From Rapana venosa (Eukaryota > Mollusca > Gastropoda > Neogastropoda > Muricidae), in the NCBI GenBank assembly GCA_028751875.1, contig CM054145.1:12815067-12879066 (forward strand): a stretch of 64,000 bases of DNA, in the 5' to 3' direction. A program made the position numbers and the translations under genes. Shown here piece by piece: positions 43,534-55,705 of the stretch. A model generated the notes under the pieces. The model was not told where the DNA came from, ran no database searches, and saw only the letters and a list, made by a program, of their open reading frames with translations. Position 1 is the first letter of the stretch. Each line of letters begins with the position of its first letter.

Positions 43534-43767
43534 AGCTAGCGTCGTCGTTGTTGATATCAGTGTGGAGGGGGGGGGGGTTGTTGTTGCTGACGATGATAAA
43601 ATAATAAAATTGCGGTTGCTGTGTAAACATAATACAGAGGCATGGGGAAGAATAGATTTCGCTTGAAGATAGGCCTAACTGAAAAAAACAGGGTGCGTAT
43701 GTTTAATAAGGGTTCCTTTTGTTCTGAGGTTTTGATAACCTTTAATCCTCGACATCTTTCATTGAAC

Positions 43768-43768
43768 A

Positions 43769-43799
<31 letters not shown>

Positions 43800-43915
43800 G
43801 CAGCAGCACGCACGCACACGCACGCACACACACCACACCCACACACACACGCGCGCGCGTGCGCGCACGCACGCACACACACACACACACACACTCACAC
43901 ACACGCATACACCAC
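43768..43915. repeat. (CA)n/(GC)n Z-DNA-prone tract
   Basis: CA arrays alternate with CGCGCG and GCAC blocks over 150 bp, almost purely alternating purine-pyrimidine. Confidence 0.9.
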
Positions 43916-44107
43916 CACCACAAAACAACGTCAGTAGGCATGTGCATTCAAAACATCCACAAAGCAAAAACCCAATGAAAAAAAAACCCAGAAAACCTTT
44001 CCTCTGCTGCGTACATCACAAGAAACAGACGTGGCTGTCTGTCTGTCTGTCAGAGCGGAAAGATGCTGGTTAGGCTAGTAGAAACGACCTCAGAAGCTGG
44101 AGAGAGG

Positions 44108-44155
44108 CACAGCACAGCACAGCACAACACAGCACAGCACAGCACAGCACTGCAT
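44108..44155. repeat. (CACAG)n pentanucleotide array
   Basis: About nine AGCAC/CACAG units. A short (TTACA)n follows at 44239-44261. Confidence 0.85.
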
Positions 44156-44354
44156 ACACAGTGTTGGATGAATAATGCCTACAACCTGCCATGCCGCCTA
44201 CACAGTCATGACTGACTCGTTTCAGTCAATGGACGCTCCATTACATTACATTACATTACATGCAGGGGGGAGGAATGTCAGGCAGCTGAACAGGAGGGTA
44301 AAGGGAGTTTGTCTTGATTCTTTACAGTCTTGTTTTAGTGCTCTTTTGAAAAAG

Positions 44355-44446
44355 TGTGTGTGTGCGCGCGCGCGCACGCACACACACACACACACACACA
44401 TACACACACAAAGGGGCAGAGAGAGAGAGAGAGAGAGAGAGAGAAG

Positions 44447-44489
<43 letters not shown>
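44355..44489. repeat. (TG)-(GC)-(CA) then (GA)n microsatellites
   Basis: A TG-GCGC-CA block at 44355-44410 has mirror symmetry. (GA)n follows at 44418-44489. Confidence 0.9.
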
Positions 44490-44490
<1 letters not shown>

Positions 44491-44639
44491 ACTGAATACG
44501 GAAAACTGAAACTTGACTATTGCTTGCCTTGACATGGGAGGGGGTGGGGGGTGGGGGGGGGGGGCTACAATTATTGACACTAAGAAAAAGTTATTTTAAA
44601 AAACCACAAACGAAGTCGAACACTCATGCATATTCTTTT

Positions 44640-44865
44640 CTTTTATTCATTTATTCTTGTATTTTGAGCATAATGGATTAAGTACTCGTGTGCTTTTCTA
44701 CATCTAGTCCCCGTTTGCATACAATTTTGTAACTTTATCATTGGTTCTCACGGCACAAATGACCAACTCTTCTGAAAGGCGGAACAGGTTTTAACGTGTG
44801 CGCAACATAGTCTACGTGGCTTCCCACACGGGATCCCGTTTCATATTGTTATGGAAGGACGTATA
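44640..44865 (-). mobile_element. SINE B body, minus strand, diverged
   Basis: On the minus strand: AACAATATGAAACGGGATCC, TTGCGCACACGTTAAAACCT, TTCAGAAGAGTTGGTCATTT, GGGGACTAGATGTAGAAAAG and an A-rich tail. More diverged than the copies at 19924 and 31003. Confidence 0.75.
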
Positions 44866-47800
44866 GACATAGTTATCACCCTGTTAGCAGTCCGCTGTTT
44901 GATCAAGGAAAATAACACACTGTCTAAGAGTGAAAGAAAGAGAGACAGAAAAACAGTCAGGCAGAAAGATGAAGGAGCAGACAGACACTCAGAGAGAAAG
45001 AGGAAGGAAAGAAACGGGCGCTAATAGCTTAATCACTTAGGAACAACTTCTGAAGTCAGTATCTCATAGTTGCGTCTGTGATTGGTCCGGTTTTACACAA
45101 TATGTATGTCTTTTATTATCAGACTAAGTTTTACTCTATCTGTGCGTTCAGCTGTCTTCTGTTTTTTTAGTCAGTTTTTTTGTTTGGTTGGGGGTTGCTG
45201 TTTTCCTTGGGAGGGGGGGGGGGATTTAGTGTTCTCAGTAAGTTGACTTCTACCGTCTTGTTTTGCTACCTCTTTCGAAGGAATGTGTTGTTTGTAAGTG
45301 TGTGAGTGACAGTGACACAGAATGGATTATTCATATCATGCAGTATAGTAGTCTTTCATGAAGGGTGTAAGTAACACCCCTCGCATAATCATAACGCTTT
45401 TCGTACTCTGTAGAGAGAAAAGTATATGATGAACACACCACTCTTATAATTATCAAACACATAAAACACACGATAGTTATTGTCTATGTTGTGTTGAGTT
45501 ATTTAGCTTTTAATGGCTTGAGAAGAAAACAACTTCACTTAACAATAAAAAGCAACCTCCCCCCCCCCCCCCCGCACTCACGATGATCCATGCAAATAAC
45601 AGTTGGCATGTCCATTTTATTTCACCTCAGGGGGCGGGGGGGCGGGGGGCGGTATTACAGAAATGCTGGCAAACGGCCATAAGTTATGGCTTGATATACT
45701 GAATGTTTACTTTTATGTCTGTCGTGTGTTGAATGATGGTTGCGTGCAAGCGCGCGCGCGCGTGTGTGTATGTGTGTGTGCGCATGGATGCGGGCACAGG
45801 TGTGCATTTGGGTGAGTGCCTGTATATACGTCCCCGTTTGCAAGAGACAATGTGTACTGAGAATGTCAGCAATGGCAGTGATGACCTTTTGTGAAATCAG
45901 GCCGATTGAGAGAAAGCCAGTAAAACTGATACTCCCATAAACAACGCACACACACACACAAACAGAGCTTAAGACACTTTTGAGATATAGTTTTGCCCTG
46001 TATTGAGTTGTAAGAATTTTCAAACTCCAGATATGTCATACAAAGCAAGTAACAAACAAACCGATATAATGCATAAATTAAAGTAATAAATAATGACAAA
46101 TGTAATTTTTTTGTAATAAAGTAGAGGACACAACAAACCACAATTATTATACGGGAAAGAACTTATCAGAAATTCTGACGTGTAAGTGCTGTGGTGGTGA
46201 GAGACTGCTCCTCAGTGTTGTTATATTGCTGTGCACGTGCCCCAGCTTAACGCCCAGTGATATTCAGTGTTGAGATAGTTCTGTTTGGCACTGGTGTCCC
46301 ACAAGACCTGATCAATTGAAGACAGTATTCGACCTGATAGTAAAACTGGGAACATTCTGTGTATATAAATAAATGTTTCTTAAGAAAGACAAAGCTGCCA
46401 GCACATTTCTTAGTGAATTAAACACAAATATAAATGAGAAAAGTTTGAGTACTGATTTGCAGATAAAATGTAATTCCATAATTATGTAGATCTGGCTGAA
46501 GCTTAAACATAATTCAAAACATAAGCATAGTGATTGAGTCAATGCTTTACGTACCAGGATCTGTTAAGACAATGAGAATGATCACGGTGTGATGTACTTT
46601 GCAATGATAACGCTTTGTCTCCGTTGATCAGCTTTGTGTCATTTGGTGTTTGGATGAGATTGTTTTATATGTAGTAATGTGCGTTTTTATATGTAATAAT
46701 GTGCGTTTTATGCTGTTGTGTGCTCTAATAAAAATACTACTTAAAAAAATCTAAGATGTACTCATTCAATGTATTATTTTCAATAATAAAAATATAGTGT
46801 GTACGATCAAAGTTTTTGAGACTGTGGGCAAACAAAAAGTAAAAACGAGCGAAAGCAAAGCGACTTTTGTTGGGCCATGCTTCGTTTCAGTAAATCACGG
46901 CACCATGTTCCTTCTTTCAAAAAGCTCCTACAAAATTCATTTTAGAGCATAGCCAAGAGGTCATCCTAATACACCGGGATTCCAGTAAGACACGTTCCAG
47001 AGGAGCAATGGCATGATGCCCCAGGATACCGTCCTCAGTCTCCTTTGTTTGTGATTTTCAGCATTGAACTAACAGGTTAAGTCGTCCCCCGAGACAGGCT
47101 TGACTTCACATGCCTAGTGTAACCGGTGTCCTGTTCAGTAAACAGTTGGACCATCCAGAGAATAGCCCCCCCCCCCCTACCCCACCTTGGGGGTTCCAGG
47201 GTTTCTTTAGTGTAAGTAGCATCCCCACCTTCCACAGAAAGGCTACTATGCTAGGATTTTTCCCTTTTCTATTACTCTGTTTCTGACTCTCCATATCCGT
47301 CACCTTTCTTGCATATTTTCTGCTTTTCCAGTCCATTCTGCTGCTTGTTTGAGCATGTGTTGCTACTATGGTCTTGTAATACGGTATATGACAGTTTTCC
47401 CGTACTTTGTTCTGATGGCCAGGTGGTAAACTCTGGGATGGGGAGAGGACGTCCATTATGCAGTCTGATTTGCCCACGTAGCCCATAGCTTGCTGTGTAG
47501 AGCTGTACCCTGAAGTGTTCGATATCCCTTCTATTACGCTTTCTTTTGGTAGCATGGCGATGATGAATGAAGCGGAATGGCTGGCGTCCTCAGCATGGCC
47601 TACTTTATTGTCTTTAAGGATTTAGATGATGAAGGTGCACTTTTATTTGAGACTGACAGTGTGAGATTAGATGTTTGTTTGTGTTTTAACTTGAGGCGAA
47701 TGCTACTGGAGCTGCTTATATTGATGAACAAGGTGACAGGCCTGGTATGGCCTTTGTACTCTGTGTGGCAATAAACATCAACATGAATGAACGAAACTCC

Positions 47801-47965
47801 AGAGAATCTCACCTGCAAAAGTGTCAAAAATGTTGGTGATATAGTTGGGAAATGGGTTTCTATTCGATAAATTATCATGCGCACACATAAAAATATCCTG
47901 TGCACGTCAGGTGGATACGTTCGCCAGTTGCCAGCAATGCAGCAAGAATGTCTGCCATCTCGTCT
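44866..47965. other. Long non-coding stretch with short microsatellites
   Basis: No gene recognised over 3.1 kb. Contents: a poly-C run at 45558-45573, a TG/CG tract at 45748-45790, AATAAA-containing AT-rich DNA at 46680-46800, and a poly-C at 47168-47178. The ORF at 47106-47555 (minus, 149 codons) has no motif or splice context. Confidence 0.4.
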
Positions 47966-48062
47966 ACTGTATGTATGTATGTATCTTTTATTATGTATGT
48001 ATGTATGTATGTATGTATAACTTCATGTATGTATGTATGTATGCATATATATTTTATATATA

Positions 48063-48130
<68 letters not shown>
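47966..48130. repeat. (TATG)n then (TA)n microsatellite
   Basis: TATG units from 47966 to 48045 and about 35 TA units to 48125. Confidence 0.95.
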
Positions 48131-48257
48131 GTATGTATGTATGCATGAGAGAGAGAGCGCGTTTTCGCATAAAATAATGTCTACCACTTGCATTCTTCCA
48201 CGCGTGCACCAACACAATCTGTTCTATGGTGTTTATGTTTAGCTACGACACTGCACT

Positions 48258-48260
48258 ATC

Positions 48261-48291
<31 letters not shown>

Positions 48292-48293
48292 CT
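48258..48293. repeat. (TG)n-(GC)n
   Basis: TG array ending in GCGCGCGCGC. Confidence 0.9.
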
Positions 48294-48464
48294 TGCTTAA
48301 CAGATGTGCTTGTCTTTAAGAGCAGTGAATATTTATCTAGATTTAGATACAACCTTAATGCGTAACACATGCATGTTGCACTTTTGACGTGTTCTGTAAG
48401 TTGTTGGTTTATTATTTCTCCCATACATTTTGTTGGCTTATTTTGGGCTTTTGTACTTCTGTTC

Positions 48465-48576
48465 TCTCTGCCTGCCTCCCCTCTGCCTTTCTGCTGACTT
48501 CTGTCTTTCCTGTCTGCCCGTTTGTACATCTGTCTTTGACTCTGTCTTTCCGTTTCTCCGTCTATCTGTCTGTCTA

Positions 48577-48609
<33 letters not shown>

Positions 48610-48730
48610 TTCTCTCTCTCTCCTCTTTCTCTCTCTCTCTGTCTCTCTCTCTCTTCTCTTCTCTCTCTCTTCTCTTCTCTTCTCTTCTCTTCCTCCTCCT
48701 TTTTCTTCTTCTTCTTCTTCTTCTCTTTGG
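48465..48730. repeat. Polypyrimidine tract
   Basis: TCTG, TC, TTCTC and CTT units over 265 bp, with pyrimidines almost without interruption from 48590 to 48725. It is H-DNA-prone. Confidence 0.9.
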
Positions 48731-48827
48731 CGTACACAGGGAGTTTTCGCAGGCGTGTGTGTTAAGTTGGAAGGAAGGAAGGAAGGAAGACAATACGTGT
48801 TGGCAAACGAAGGGGAGGAGGACATGT

Positions 48828-48862
48828 GGGGGGGGGGGGGGGGGGTGGCGGCGGAGGGGGGA
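48828..48862. repeat. Poly-G run
   Basis: About 17 consecutive G, then GGCGGCGG-type DNA. Confidence 0.9.
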
Positions 48863-48938
48863 GTAAGCTGGTGCGTCATGGAACTGCCGAGAACTACTCT
48901 GGGGTAAAAAACGAAGGCATTGAGAAGTGCGCGCGTAT

Positions 48939-48939
<1 letters not shown>

Positions 48940-48993
<54 letters not shown>

Positions 48994-49058
48994 TCTGCTC
49001 TGCTCTGCTCTGCTCTGCTCTGCTCTGCTCTGCTCTGCTCTGCTCTACTCTGCTCTGA
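48940..49058. repeat. (CT)n then (CTCTG)n pentanucleotide array
   Basis: About 25 CT units followed by about 13 TGCTC units. The pentamer differs by one inserted G per two CT units, suggesting it arose from the CT array. Confidence 0.9.
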
Positions 49059-49386
49059 CGCTGCCTTTTGCTCCATTTCTCAGACGTAGGTAGACAGCAA
49101 GAGATTCCATACCCGTTCAGTCTGTTGAGTGGCAGACAATATCAGCAAAGGTAGGAGGTACAGAAGGGCATGTGAGAGAAGATTGCATTGTAGGGGCACC
49201 GTTTTGTGATGGAATAAATGCAAAATGACACACTCTCCCCCCCCCCCCCCACACATACACACATATACACACACCAATATAAAAAAAGGGACAAAACAAA
49301 ATAAAACGGTGAAAAAAAAGAATGGATTGAGAAGTGAGGTATTCAACTCTTGACTGTTTCTGTCTGTGTCTTTGTCTATCTCTCCT
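49059..49386. other. No recognisable feature
   Basis: Spacer with a poly-C run at 49238-49250. Confidence 0.4.
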
Positions 49387-49393
49387 TGTGTGT

Positions 49394-49454
<61 letters not shown>

Positions 49455-49488
49455 TATGTGTGTGTGTGTGTGTGTTGTGTGTGTGTTT
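49387..49488. repeat. (TG)n microsatellite
   Basis: About 48 TG units with TATG interruptions. Confidence 0.95.
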
Positions 49489-50152
49489 TACCCCAAAAGC
49501 AGTTCCCGGCAGTTCTGTGTGTTGCTGTATAATGGTGTATAATCAGTGTAAAGAGGAAGGACATTCAGTTATGGTTTCCCGTTTTCAACGTTTATCAACG
49601 ACAACTTTCATACCTTTGAAGTGATAGAGGATCCAGTGTTTTTCATGAGCATAATACCGACTTTTTCTATAGCATGCAGTGTGCCAAAATGCCGATGAGT
49701 TGTGTCCGGCCCAACGTGTGTGTGGTGTGTGTGTGTGTGTGTGTGGTGTGTGTGTGTGTGTGTAGGATGTCTTTGTCACTCGTTCCTGAGAAAGATTGCA
49801 CTATTATCTTCAACCGTTGAGAGTAACTTTAATTTATGGCACATGACCATTACTCTCAGGATCACTGCTCTGTGTATTATCTTCACTTCTGCTCAAGTTC
49901 TTCACATCAAGTTCTGCTGATGCCAAGTGCTTGAAACGGAGTTGAACAAGTGTACAGAGATACCAAGTTAATAAAGCCCTGCTGCTGACAGAGGGAGATA
50001 ATGTACTAACATAGGAGAGCGAATTTGTAGCTGATTCCATATTGTACTTGTGAAACCACTGCTCTTGTCTGTTGTCCCTCCACCCCTCCCACTCCCTTTT
50101 GATACAATATTGTGAGCTAAGCATGTCCTGCTACCCTGTTTCAAAGTTCAAA

Positions 50153-50195
<43 letters not shown>

Positions 50196-50574
50196 TGATG
50201 GAGGGGTTGGGTGAGTTCTTGGCCTAAAACCAACAATGCAGTGTAGGAAAAAGATAGTGCCTATTTCAACACAAAGGCGTTTTGTCAACATGATTAGATC
50301 ATCTTGCCACAGTTGGTATCTCTCAGTTTACTGTTTCTGTGTGTTTCTATTTCTTTCCCTTTTTTCATCAATGTAAGATGTTGCTTAAAAAAAAGAAAAC
50401 AGTGTGTGTGTGCACGAGTGTGCATGTGCCCATCAGGCAAATGTGTACTCCCTCTCCCCCCCTCTCTCTCTCTCTCTCTCTCTGTGCTCATTTTCGTTGT
50501 CTTTAAGTTTGAGTGATGTCTTTTCGTTAGCTGACGCTAATAGCAATATCAATGACCGTGAGTAACATCATAGT
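49489..50574. other. Non-coding spacer with microsatellites
   Basis: (TG)n at 49718-49765, (CT)n at 50156-50190, CT-rich at 50450-50482. No gene recognised. Confidence 0.45.
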
Positions 50575-51726
50575 ATTTCGGAAGGGTGGTTATCTTAGCG
50601 TAAGAGAAAGGTGGTTTTATGATGGAATATCAATGTCAGTAAAAAAAATGGCTATAAAAACCTAGGAACATTCTTCTCTATACGTTTGAGTTTTAGTGGA
50701 GCGTGTAAAGATCTTGCAAGTAGGGCCAAAAATGTGTTATTTATTATGAAAATGCTACGAACACTCGACAATAATTCTTTCAAAGTGTTTATTATGTTAT
50801 TTGATGCCCAAGTTCAGCCCATTGTTCAATACGGATCAGAATTATGGCGGCTAGAAAAAGCTGCTGTCCGTTGTGAACATGTTCATACTTTTGCCTTCAA
50901 GAGATATTTAAGTATTAGATATTTAGCGAACTCCCAATGACCTAGTTTACGGTGAAACGAACCGCCACCTCATTTATTCGCTGTTAATTGTATCCGCTAC
51001 AGGTTTAAATTGCTGCCCATGAATAATGATACGTAAACCATGCGCTATGCTGTAGGATTTACATGCTAGAAGTAAGTAAACGCTGGGTGACCACGGTGGG
51101 TGTATGTTTGTTCGATCATGGGTTTGACTTTGTTTGGCTATGTTGGTAGTTTTCTTGGCAGACATGGTCTGATCAGATTCCCAATAGTGACAGATTTACA
51201 GTCTGCAGAAAGTTTTGTATCGTTTCTGACTTGAAGCCGTATTGAATGCTGGATATGTACAAACATTTATAATGTTTATAACAAGATATAGATAAGGTGT
51301 ATCAGAAATAGATGTTAATTATATTAGGTATAGAAATATTAATAATGATCTTGATTTTTGGTCTTTGTAAAGAGTCAAAAGAAAACAAAATTCAGTTTGT
51401 TCCTTCTCCTGTTTTAACGACGATTCGAGAATAATTTGTCAAGCCAAAATATTATAGACAGCTAACATTGTTTAAATTAAGTTTGTTAATGTCTGTCTGT
51501 CATTTTGTTTTGTATTTATTCAAAGCATGTAAACTTAGAGGTCTTGTTAGGTCGTGAGAATCATTTATCCTTTTTTTACGTCGTGAGAATAACTTTTTAT
51601 GATATTTTTATTTCTTCGCGGCAATCAGGTTGTTTTATATTCTGGTTCCTACTGTTTTTGTTCCAGTTATTGTAGCATGTCGTATACCCCTTTATAAGCG
51701 GTCCCGGCCTATAAATGAATAAACCA

Positions 51727-51727
<1 letters not shown>
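50575..51727 (+). mobile_element. Family K LINE, 3' portion
   Basis: The plus-strand peptide begins with FRKGGYLSVREKWFYDG (same block as 63430-63470 and 29750-29790). It continues as ORF 50686-50940 with MLFDAQVQPIVQYGSELWRL and FAFKRYLSIRYL. The 3' UTR ends in CCGGCCTATAAATGAATAAA and then a (TCTG)n/(TC)n run at 51728-51778. It is 5'-truncated. Confidence 0.75.

Positions 51728-51778
<51 letters not shown>
51728..51778. repeat. (TCTG)n-(TC)n array at a LINE 3' end
   Basis: Starts immediately after the AATAAA-type LINE end and may have grown from its terminal repeat. Confidence 0.85.
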
Positions 51779-51779
<1 letters not shown>

Positions 51780-52466
51780 GTTTGTCTTGTGCGTTTACTG
51801 TGCTTTTTTATTTTTTACTTCTGAGCTTTTTTCTGGAATTGATATTGTCCCTGTCTCATGGTGTGTGTCTTGGTAACACAGTGAGAACTCTCACACCCGA
51901 GGTGATGAGGTGGTCTGGCTGGAAGGTAATGCATTGGAGGGGTGAGTGACAGCATCGGAGGGGTGGTTGCTGCTGCTGCTGCTGTTGTTGCTACTGTTGT
52001 TGTTGTTGTTGTTACTACTACTGTTGTTGCTACTATTTGTTATTACTAATGTTATTGTTACTGCTGCTGTTGCTGTGCGTTTCCCAGCTTAAAGGGTCAC
52101 CAAGTATTACTGTGCTTTGTATTACTCCTAAAAAAAAAATGTAATCACAGTCATAATACAGTACACACTGGTTGAGGAATCGGCTTGTGTGGCTGTTCTC
52201 AAGCACCTCGCCATATAGGTAGCCATATTCCGACTTCTGAAGACTTTGTTCTCCTTCAATGTAAAGTATTAAGCAAAAGGCGTGCCATGGCTAGGGACAA
52301 TTCCCCCTAACTAGTCCTGTCACTTCACAGGCAACAGCCTTTCAGTGCCGGCCTTGGGACTTTGCTGACATCAGTTGGGGATGAAGCTTTTGTTCAGGGC
52401 AACAACTTTGAGGGTTGAGATGTAACGCACTTGTACCAGTCAGCGTCTGGAGAGAATATGCTTGGA
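51779..52466. other. Non-coding spacer
   Basis: CTG/TTG-rich low complexity at 51965-52075. Otherwise no feature. Confidence 0.4.
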
Positions 52467-52474
52467 AGAGAGAG

Positions 52475-52541
<67 letters not shown>
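52467..52541. repeat. (GA)n microsatellite
   Basis: About 36 GA units with one AAG interruption, abutting the 3' end of a minus-strand LINE. Confidence 0.95.
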
Positions 52542-52542
<1 letters not shown>

Positions 52543-52544
52543 CA

Positions 52545-52940
52545 GACCCAGACGTTTATTCATAAAGGCTACAGCCCCTTAGAAGGGGGATAAACATAAT
52601 AATATGATCATGACAAAATGCAACAGTACAAGATTTGCTACTCATATTAACACAGTGTTTCTTATCTTAAATGCTTTCTGTAAGTACAATGCTAAATGCC
52701 TTATAGTTGTCTTGTTTGTTGTAGTCAGAAGTAATATCAGTTTAAACAGACGAGGTTGCGAGTAATACTTACATGGAATTGTTTTCTGAGATCATTTAAT
52801 CCAGGACAAGTAAGAACAAAATGTTCATTTTCTTGTGACTCGAGGCATAATGGGCAAATCAAGTTACAGTCACGTACTCTTCTATAGCGAAAACAATGCA
52901 CAAAAATATCAGAAATGCCAAATCTGAATTTTGTAATTGA
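52545..52940 (-). mobile_element. LINE 3' end with zinc knuckle, minus strand
   Basis: On the minus strand the peptide includes FGISDIFVHCFRYRRV and CPLCLESQENEHFVLTCPGL (CxxC-H-C knuckle). The 3' UTR then ends GCTGTAGCCTTTATGAATAA and TC repeats. Same end structure as the family K copy at 50575. Confidence 0.75.
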
Positions 52941-53439
52941 GAGAGAGAGAGAGAGAGACGCTTTGACGCTTTGACCAATTTATTGTCATTGCCCAAAGTG
53001 GCCTATTGACAAGGGGGGTTATACACGACTTTCTTTTGTAAATACAAATAAATACAAGAAAAATCACATGATGCATTTAACGTAATGAAAACAAAACCCC
53101 CAAAACTGAGCTCTCTATGAACGGATACGACTTTAAGCTCTGACGTAAACATACTTTCGACCTCTGTCCTGATGAGCAACAGAAGGCGCGGTCCTTGGTA
53201 ACCTGGGCGACGACCGATCCGGTATGGAGATTCTGGCTGTCTTCTTCATGGATGTGTCTTGCGCAAATCAAACCTGGCGGAGCCCATCCATCTCCAGGTC
53301 GGATTTTTTGATTGGGTTTACTCCCCACATGTGGCAGGTGGTACTGGGTTACATGGTTACCAGTAGCAGAGGGAGTCTCTGACCTGACCTGAGTTTCCTT
53401 GTAAGAGCCTAAAATAGATGCATGAAAAGGAACTCGAAG
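52941..53439. other. Possible further LINE 3' end; otherwise none
   Basis: At 52958-53020 the minus strand reads GGCAATGACAATAAATTGG followed by AGCGTC repeats and (TC)n, resembling a LINE terminus. The ORF 53077-53328 has no motif. Confidence 0.3.
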
Positions 53440-53577
53440 AGATAATAATAATAATAATATATGGAATTTTTATAGCTCTGAATCTTGTAAATAAACAAAC
53501 AAATCAAAGCGCTTGCACTCAATCATTTACAGGCATGCAACTCTCCTTAAACATAATGAACAACAGATTTAAAAACC
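53440..53577 (-). mobile_element. LINE 3' tail, long-tail subtype
   Basis: Nearly identical to 6570-6720, including AAGCGCTTGCACTCAATCAT and TTAAACATAATGAACAACAG on the plus strand. The ATT repeat is at the left end. Confidence 0.75.
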
Positions 53578-53579
53578 AT

Positions 53580-53611
53580 GCGCGCGCACGTATGCACGCA
53601 TGCACGCACAC

Positions 53612-53669
<58 letters not shown>

Positions 53670-53717
53670 GCACGCACACACACGCACACACACACACACA
53701 CACACACTCACACACTC
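53580..53717. repeat. (CA)n/(GCAC)n microsatellite
   Basis: About 65 dinucleotide units with GCAC interruptions. Confidence 0.95.
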
Positions 53718-53744
53718 GGAACAACCCTTAGAAGGTGAAAGATG

Positions 53745-54718
53745 CTGTTGAAAATTAGGGAGAGATAACTTGAGTGCTTTACTATCTATGCTTTGCAATT
53801 TTTTTAACAAGTATCGTGGCGCACTAAAAAACACCTCTTGTTCATATGTAAGTCTTGAGGTACTAAAGAAGTAGCTAAAGATATAAGTGATTTTGTATTT
53901 TGCCCCCAAGGTTGTTTACACACAATTTTTAGACAATTTAAACCCTTTCTTGCTTTATTCAGTATATAGCTGATATGATTATACCAAGACAATTAATTTT
54001 AGGAGTCAGAATAACGCCCAGAAATTTAACATGTTGGGTGTATAGTATTTCAGTGTCATCTACAGTAAAAGAAGGAAGCTTCCCAGGGTCATAACCTGAA
54101 TTAAAAAGCATAATATTTGTTTTTTCAAGCGACAAGCTAAGCCCATTTTCTGTCATTAATGAGCTGATTTTATTCAGTTCAGACTGATAAAGTTTCTCTA
54201 TATTATACTTTAAAGTTCGAAGTGGAGTCTTTCGTTTTAATGTCACCTTCATCCACAAGCAAATGTCATCCGCATACTGAACTAATACTGAATCTTTTGA
54301 CAACATTTTGGGTAAATCAGCTATTAGTATATTAAATAAAAATAGGGGCAATTAAAGAACCTTGGGGTAAACCCATATCCAAAGTTCTTGTATTTGAATA
54401 TGTTTCTCCTATTCTTGCCTGAATAGATCTGTCAGAAAATGTTTGATGAAATTAAACATACAACCCGAAAATTCCAACAGATTTTAATTTATGTAAAAGT
54501 GGACTGTGCCATACTTGTTCATATGCCTTTTTACGTCAAAAAAGTTGCACTGTTGTTTGACTTGTGTTGTGAGTTTTACTAAATGTTCAATAGCATATCG
54601 ACCTTTCCTGAATCCAGGAATAATTATATAGACTTTCCTTGTTTATTAACTGGTACAACGATAAACTGTTTCCAAATGAGTGGGAGCTGACCTTCAGTCC
54701 AGCACTTTTGGAAAAGAT
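53745..54718 (-). mobile_element. I-clade-like LINE, reverse transcriptase fragment
   Basis: On the minus strand: DRSIQARIGETYSNTRTLDM then GLPQGSLIAPI. ORF 53959-54351 continues with VLVQYADDICLWMKV (catalytic YADD), LSLSLEKTNIMLFN and VKFLGVILTPKIN. 53804-53992 has HISYILNKARKGLNCLK. The YADDICLW form is usual in I/Nimb-type LINEs. SINE A copy 4 inserted at its upstream end. Confidence 0.8.
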
Positions 54719-54996
54719 AAAGGTAAAGGAGTCCCATAACCTATATTAAGGTCGTAGGGGAGCGAGGCGTCAGAGACCTCACTTCTCAAGGGCCAGCATA
54801 TTGAGGGCGGCGCCCATCTCCTCTCCCTCGCTGCTTTACCTTCCCTGACCCTAAAGAGGGCAGGTACCCATTTACAGCTGGGTGAACTGGGGGAACTGTA
54901 CTGAAGCCAAGGCGCGCAAACGGTCACCCATCCAACTGGTAACCACGCTCGACGCTGCTTAACTTGGCTGGGGGAAAGCGAGTGCTCCGACCACTA
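54719..54996 (-). mobile_element. SINE A, copy 4 (head truncated)
   Basis: Matches the other copies, including the 5S-like block, but stops at CCGACCACTAG, so the last part of the tRNA-like head is replaced by SINE B-like sequence. Confidence 0.85.
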
Positions 54997-55190
54997 GTCT
55001 GCCTGCTTTTGCACACGGGGCTTGGGTGATGGTTTTAGCGTGCAGTCTGCCTGCTTTTGCACACGGGGCTTGGGTGATGGTCTCATCGGAAGGACTTTTG
55101 GGGAATGGAGTGAGTACTGATGTCAAGTTTAGGGGGAAAATGGCTTGAACGAGCGTCTCAGTGGTGGCGAGAACCAGGACTCTTCCCACA
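54996..55190 (-). mobile_element. SINE B head and body with 48-bp tandem duplication
   Basis: On the minus strand: CCTGGTTCTCGCC (B-box-like), CCATTCCCCAAAAGTCCTTC, GATGAGACCATCACCCAAGC, CCCGTGTGCAAAAGCAGGCA. The block starting AGTCTGCCTGCTTTTGCACA (plus strand) occurs at 54996 and again at 55044, an exact 48-bp step. Confidence 0.7.
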
Positions 55191-55444
55191 AGGTAAGTTT
55201 ACCCCCCACCCTCAATAACTCGTATGATTTTTGTGGGAGGTACAGTCATTGACTTTAAATGACACCTGTTTGTTTCACTGACTAATGTTTCTCTTTTCCG
55301 GGAAACACAATTTGAATATTTAGTAAATTGGTTATTGTGGTTTAAAATTATATGATGAGCAAAATTGTCAGATGTAATTTATACTCTTGATAATGTTAGG
55401 CCTTAAACAAGTTGATATAAAAGACAAATGGGAAGGGGGGAGGG
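55191..55444. other. No recognisable feature
   Basis: AT-rich spacer. Confidence 0.4.
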
Positions 55445-55612
55445 GGGTTGTCAGTCTAGGGGTCACAGCGCAGCGCTCATGATTTGGGGCTCCGTGATCA
55501 AGCCTGAGTTCCACCCCCATCGAGACGCCCGATTCAAGGGGATTTTTTCCCTGGAGTTAACATCGGTATCCACTCCATTCCCCCAAAAGTCCTTTGGATG
55601 AAATAAAACCGG
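55445..55612 (+). mobile_element. SINE B, 5' half
   Basis: Head TTGTCAGTCTAGGGGTCACA, B-box CGTGATCAAGCC, TTCAAGGGGATTTTTTCCCT and CCCCAAAAGTCCTTTGGATG. The 3' half is missing and a (GA)n array follows. Confidence 0.65.
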
Positions 55613-55636
55613 GATGGATTACAATAACTCTTTGAG

Positions 55637-55644
55637 AGAAGAGA

Positions 55645-55703
<59 letters not shown>
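55637..55703. repeat. (GA)n microsatellite
   Basis: About 33 GA units with one TGA interruption. Confidence 0.95.

Positions 55704-55705
<2 letters not shown>

Noticed and set aside
45520..45660. Poly-C and G-rich stretches as G-quadruplex regulatory sites
   Set aside because: G4-forming potential is plausible, but nothing ties it to a gene here.
47106..47555. 149-codon minus-strand ORF
   Set aside because: No motif, no splice signals, and it crosses a poly-C run. An ORF of this length can occur by chance in non-coding DNA.
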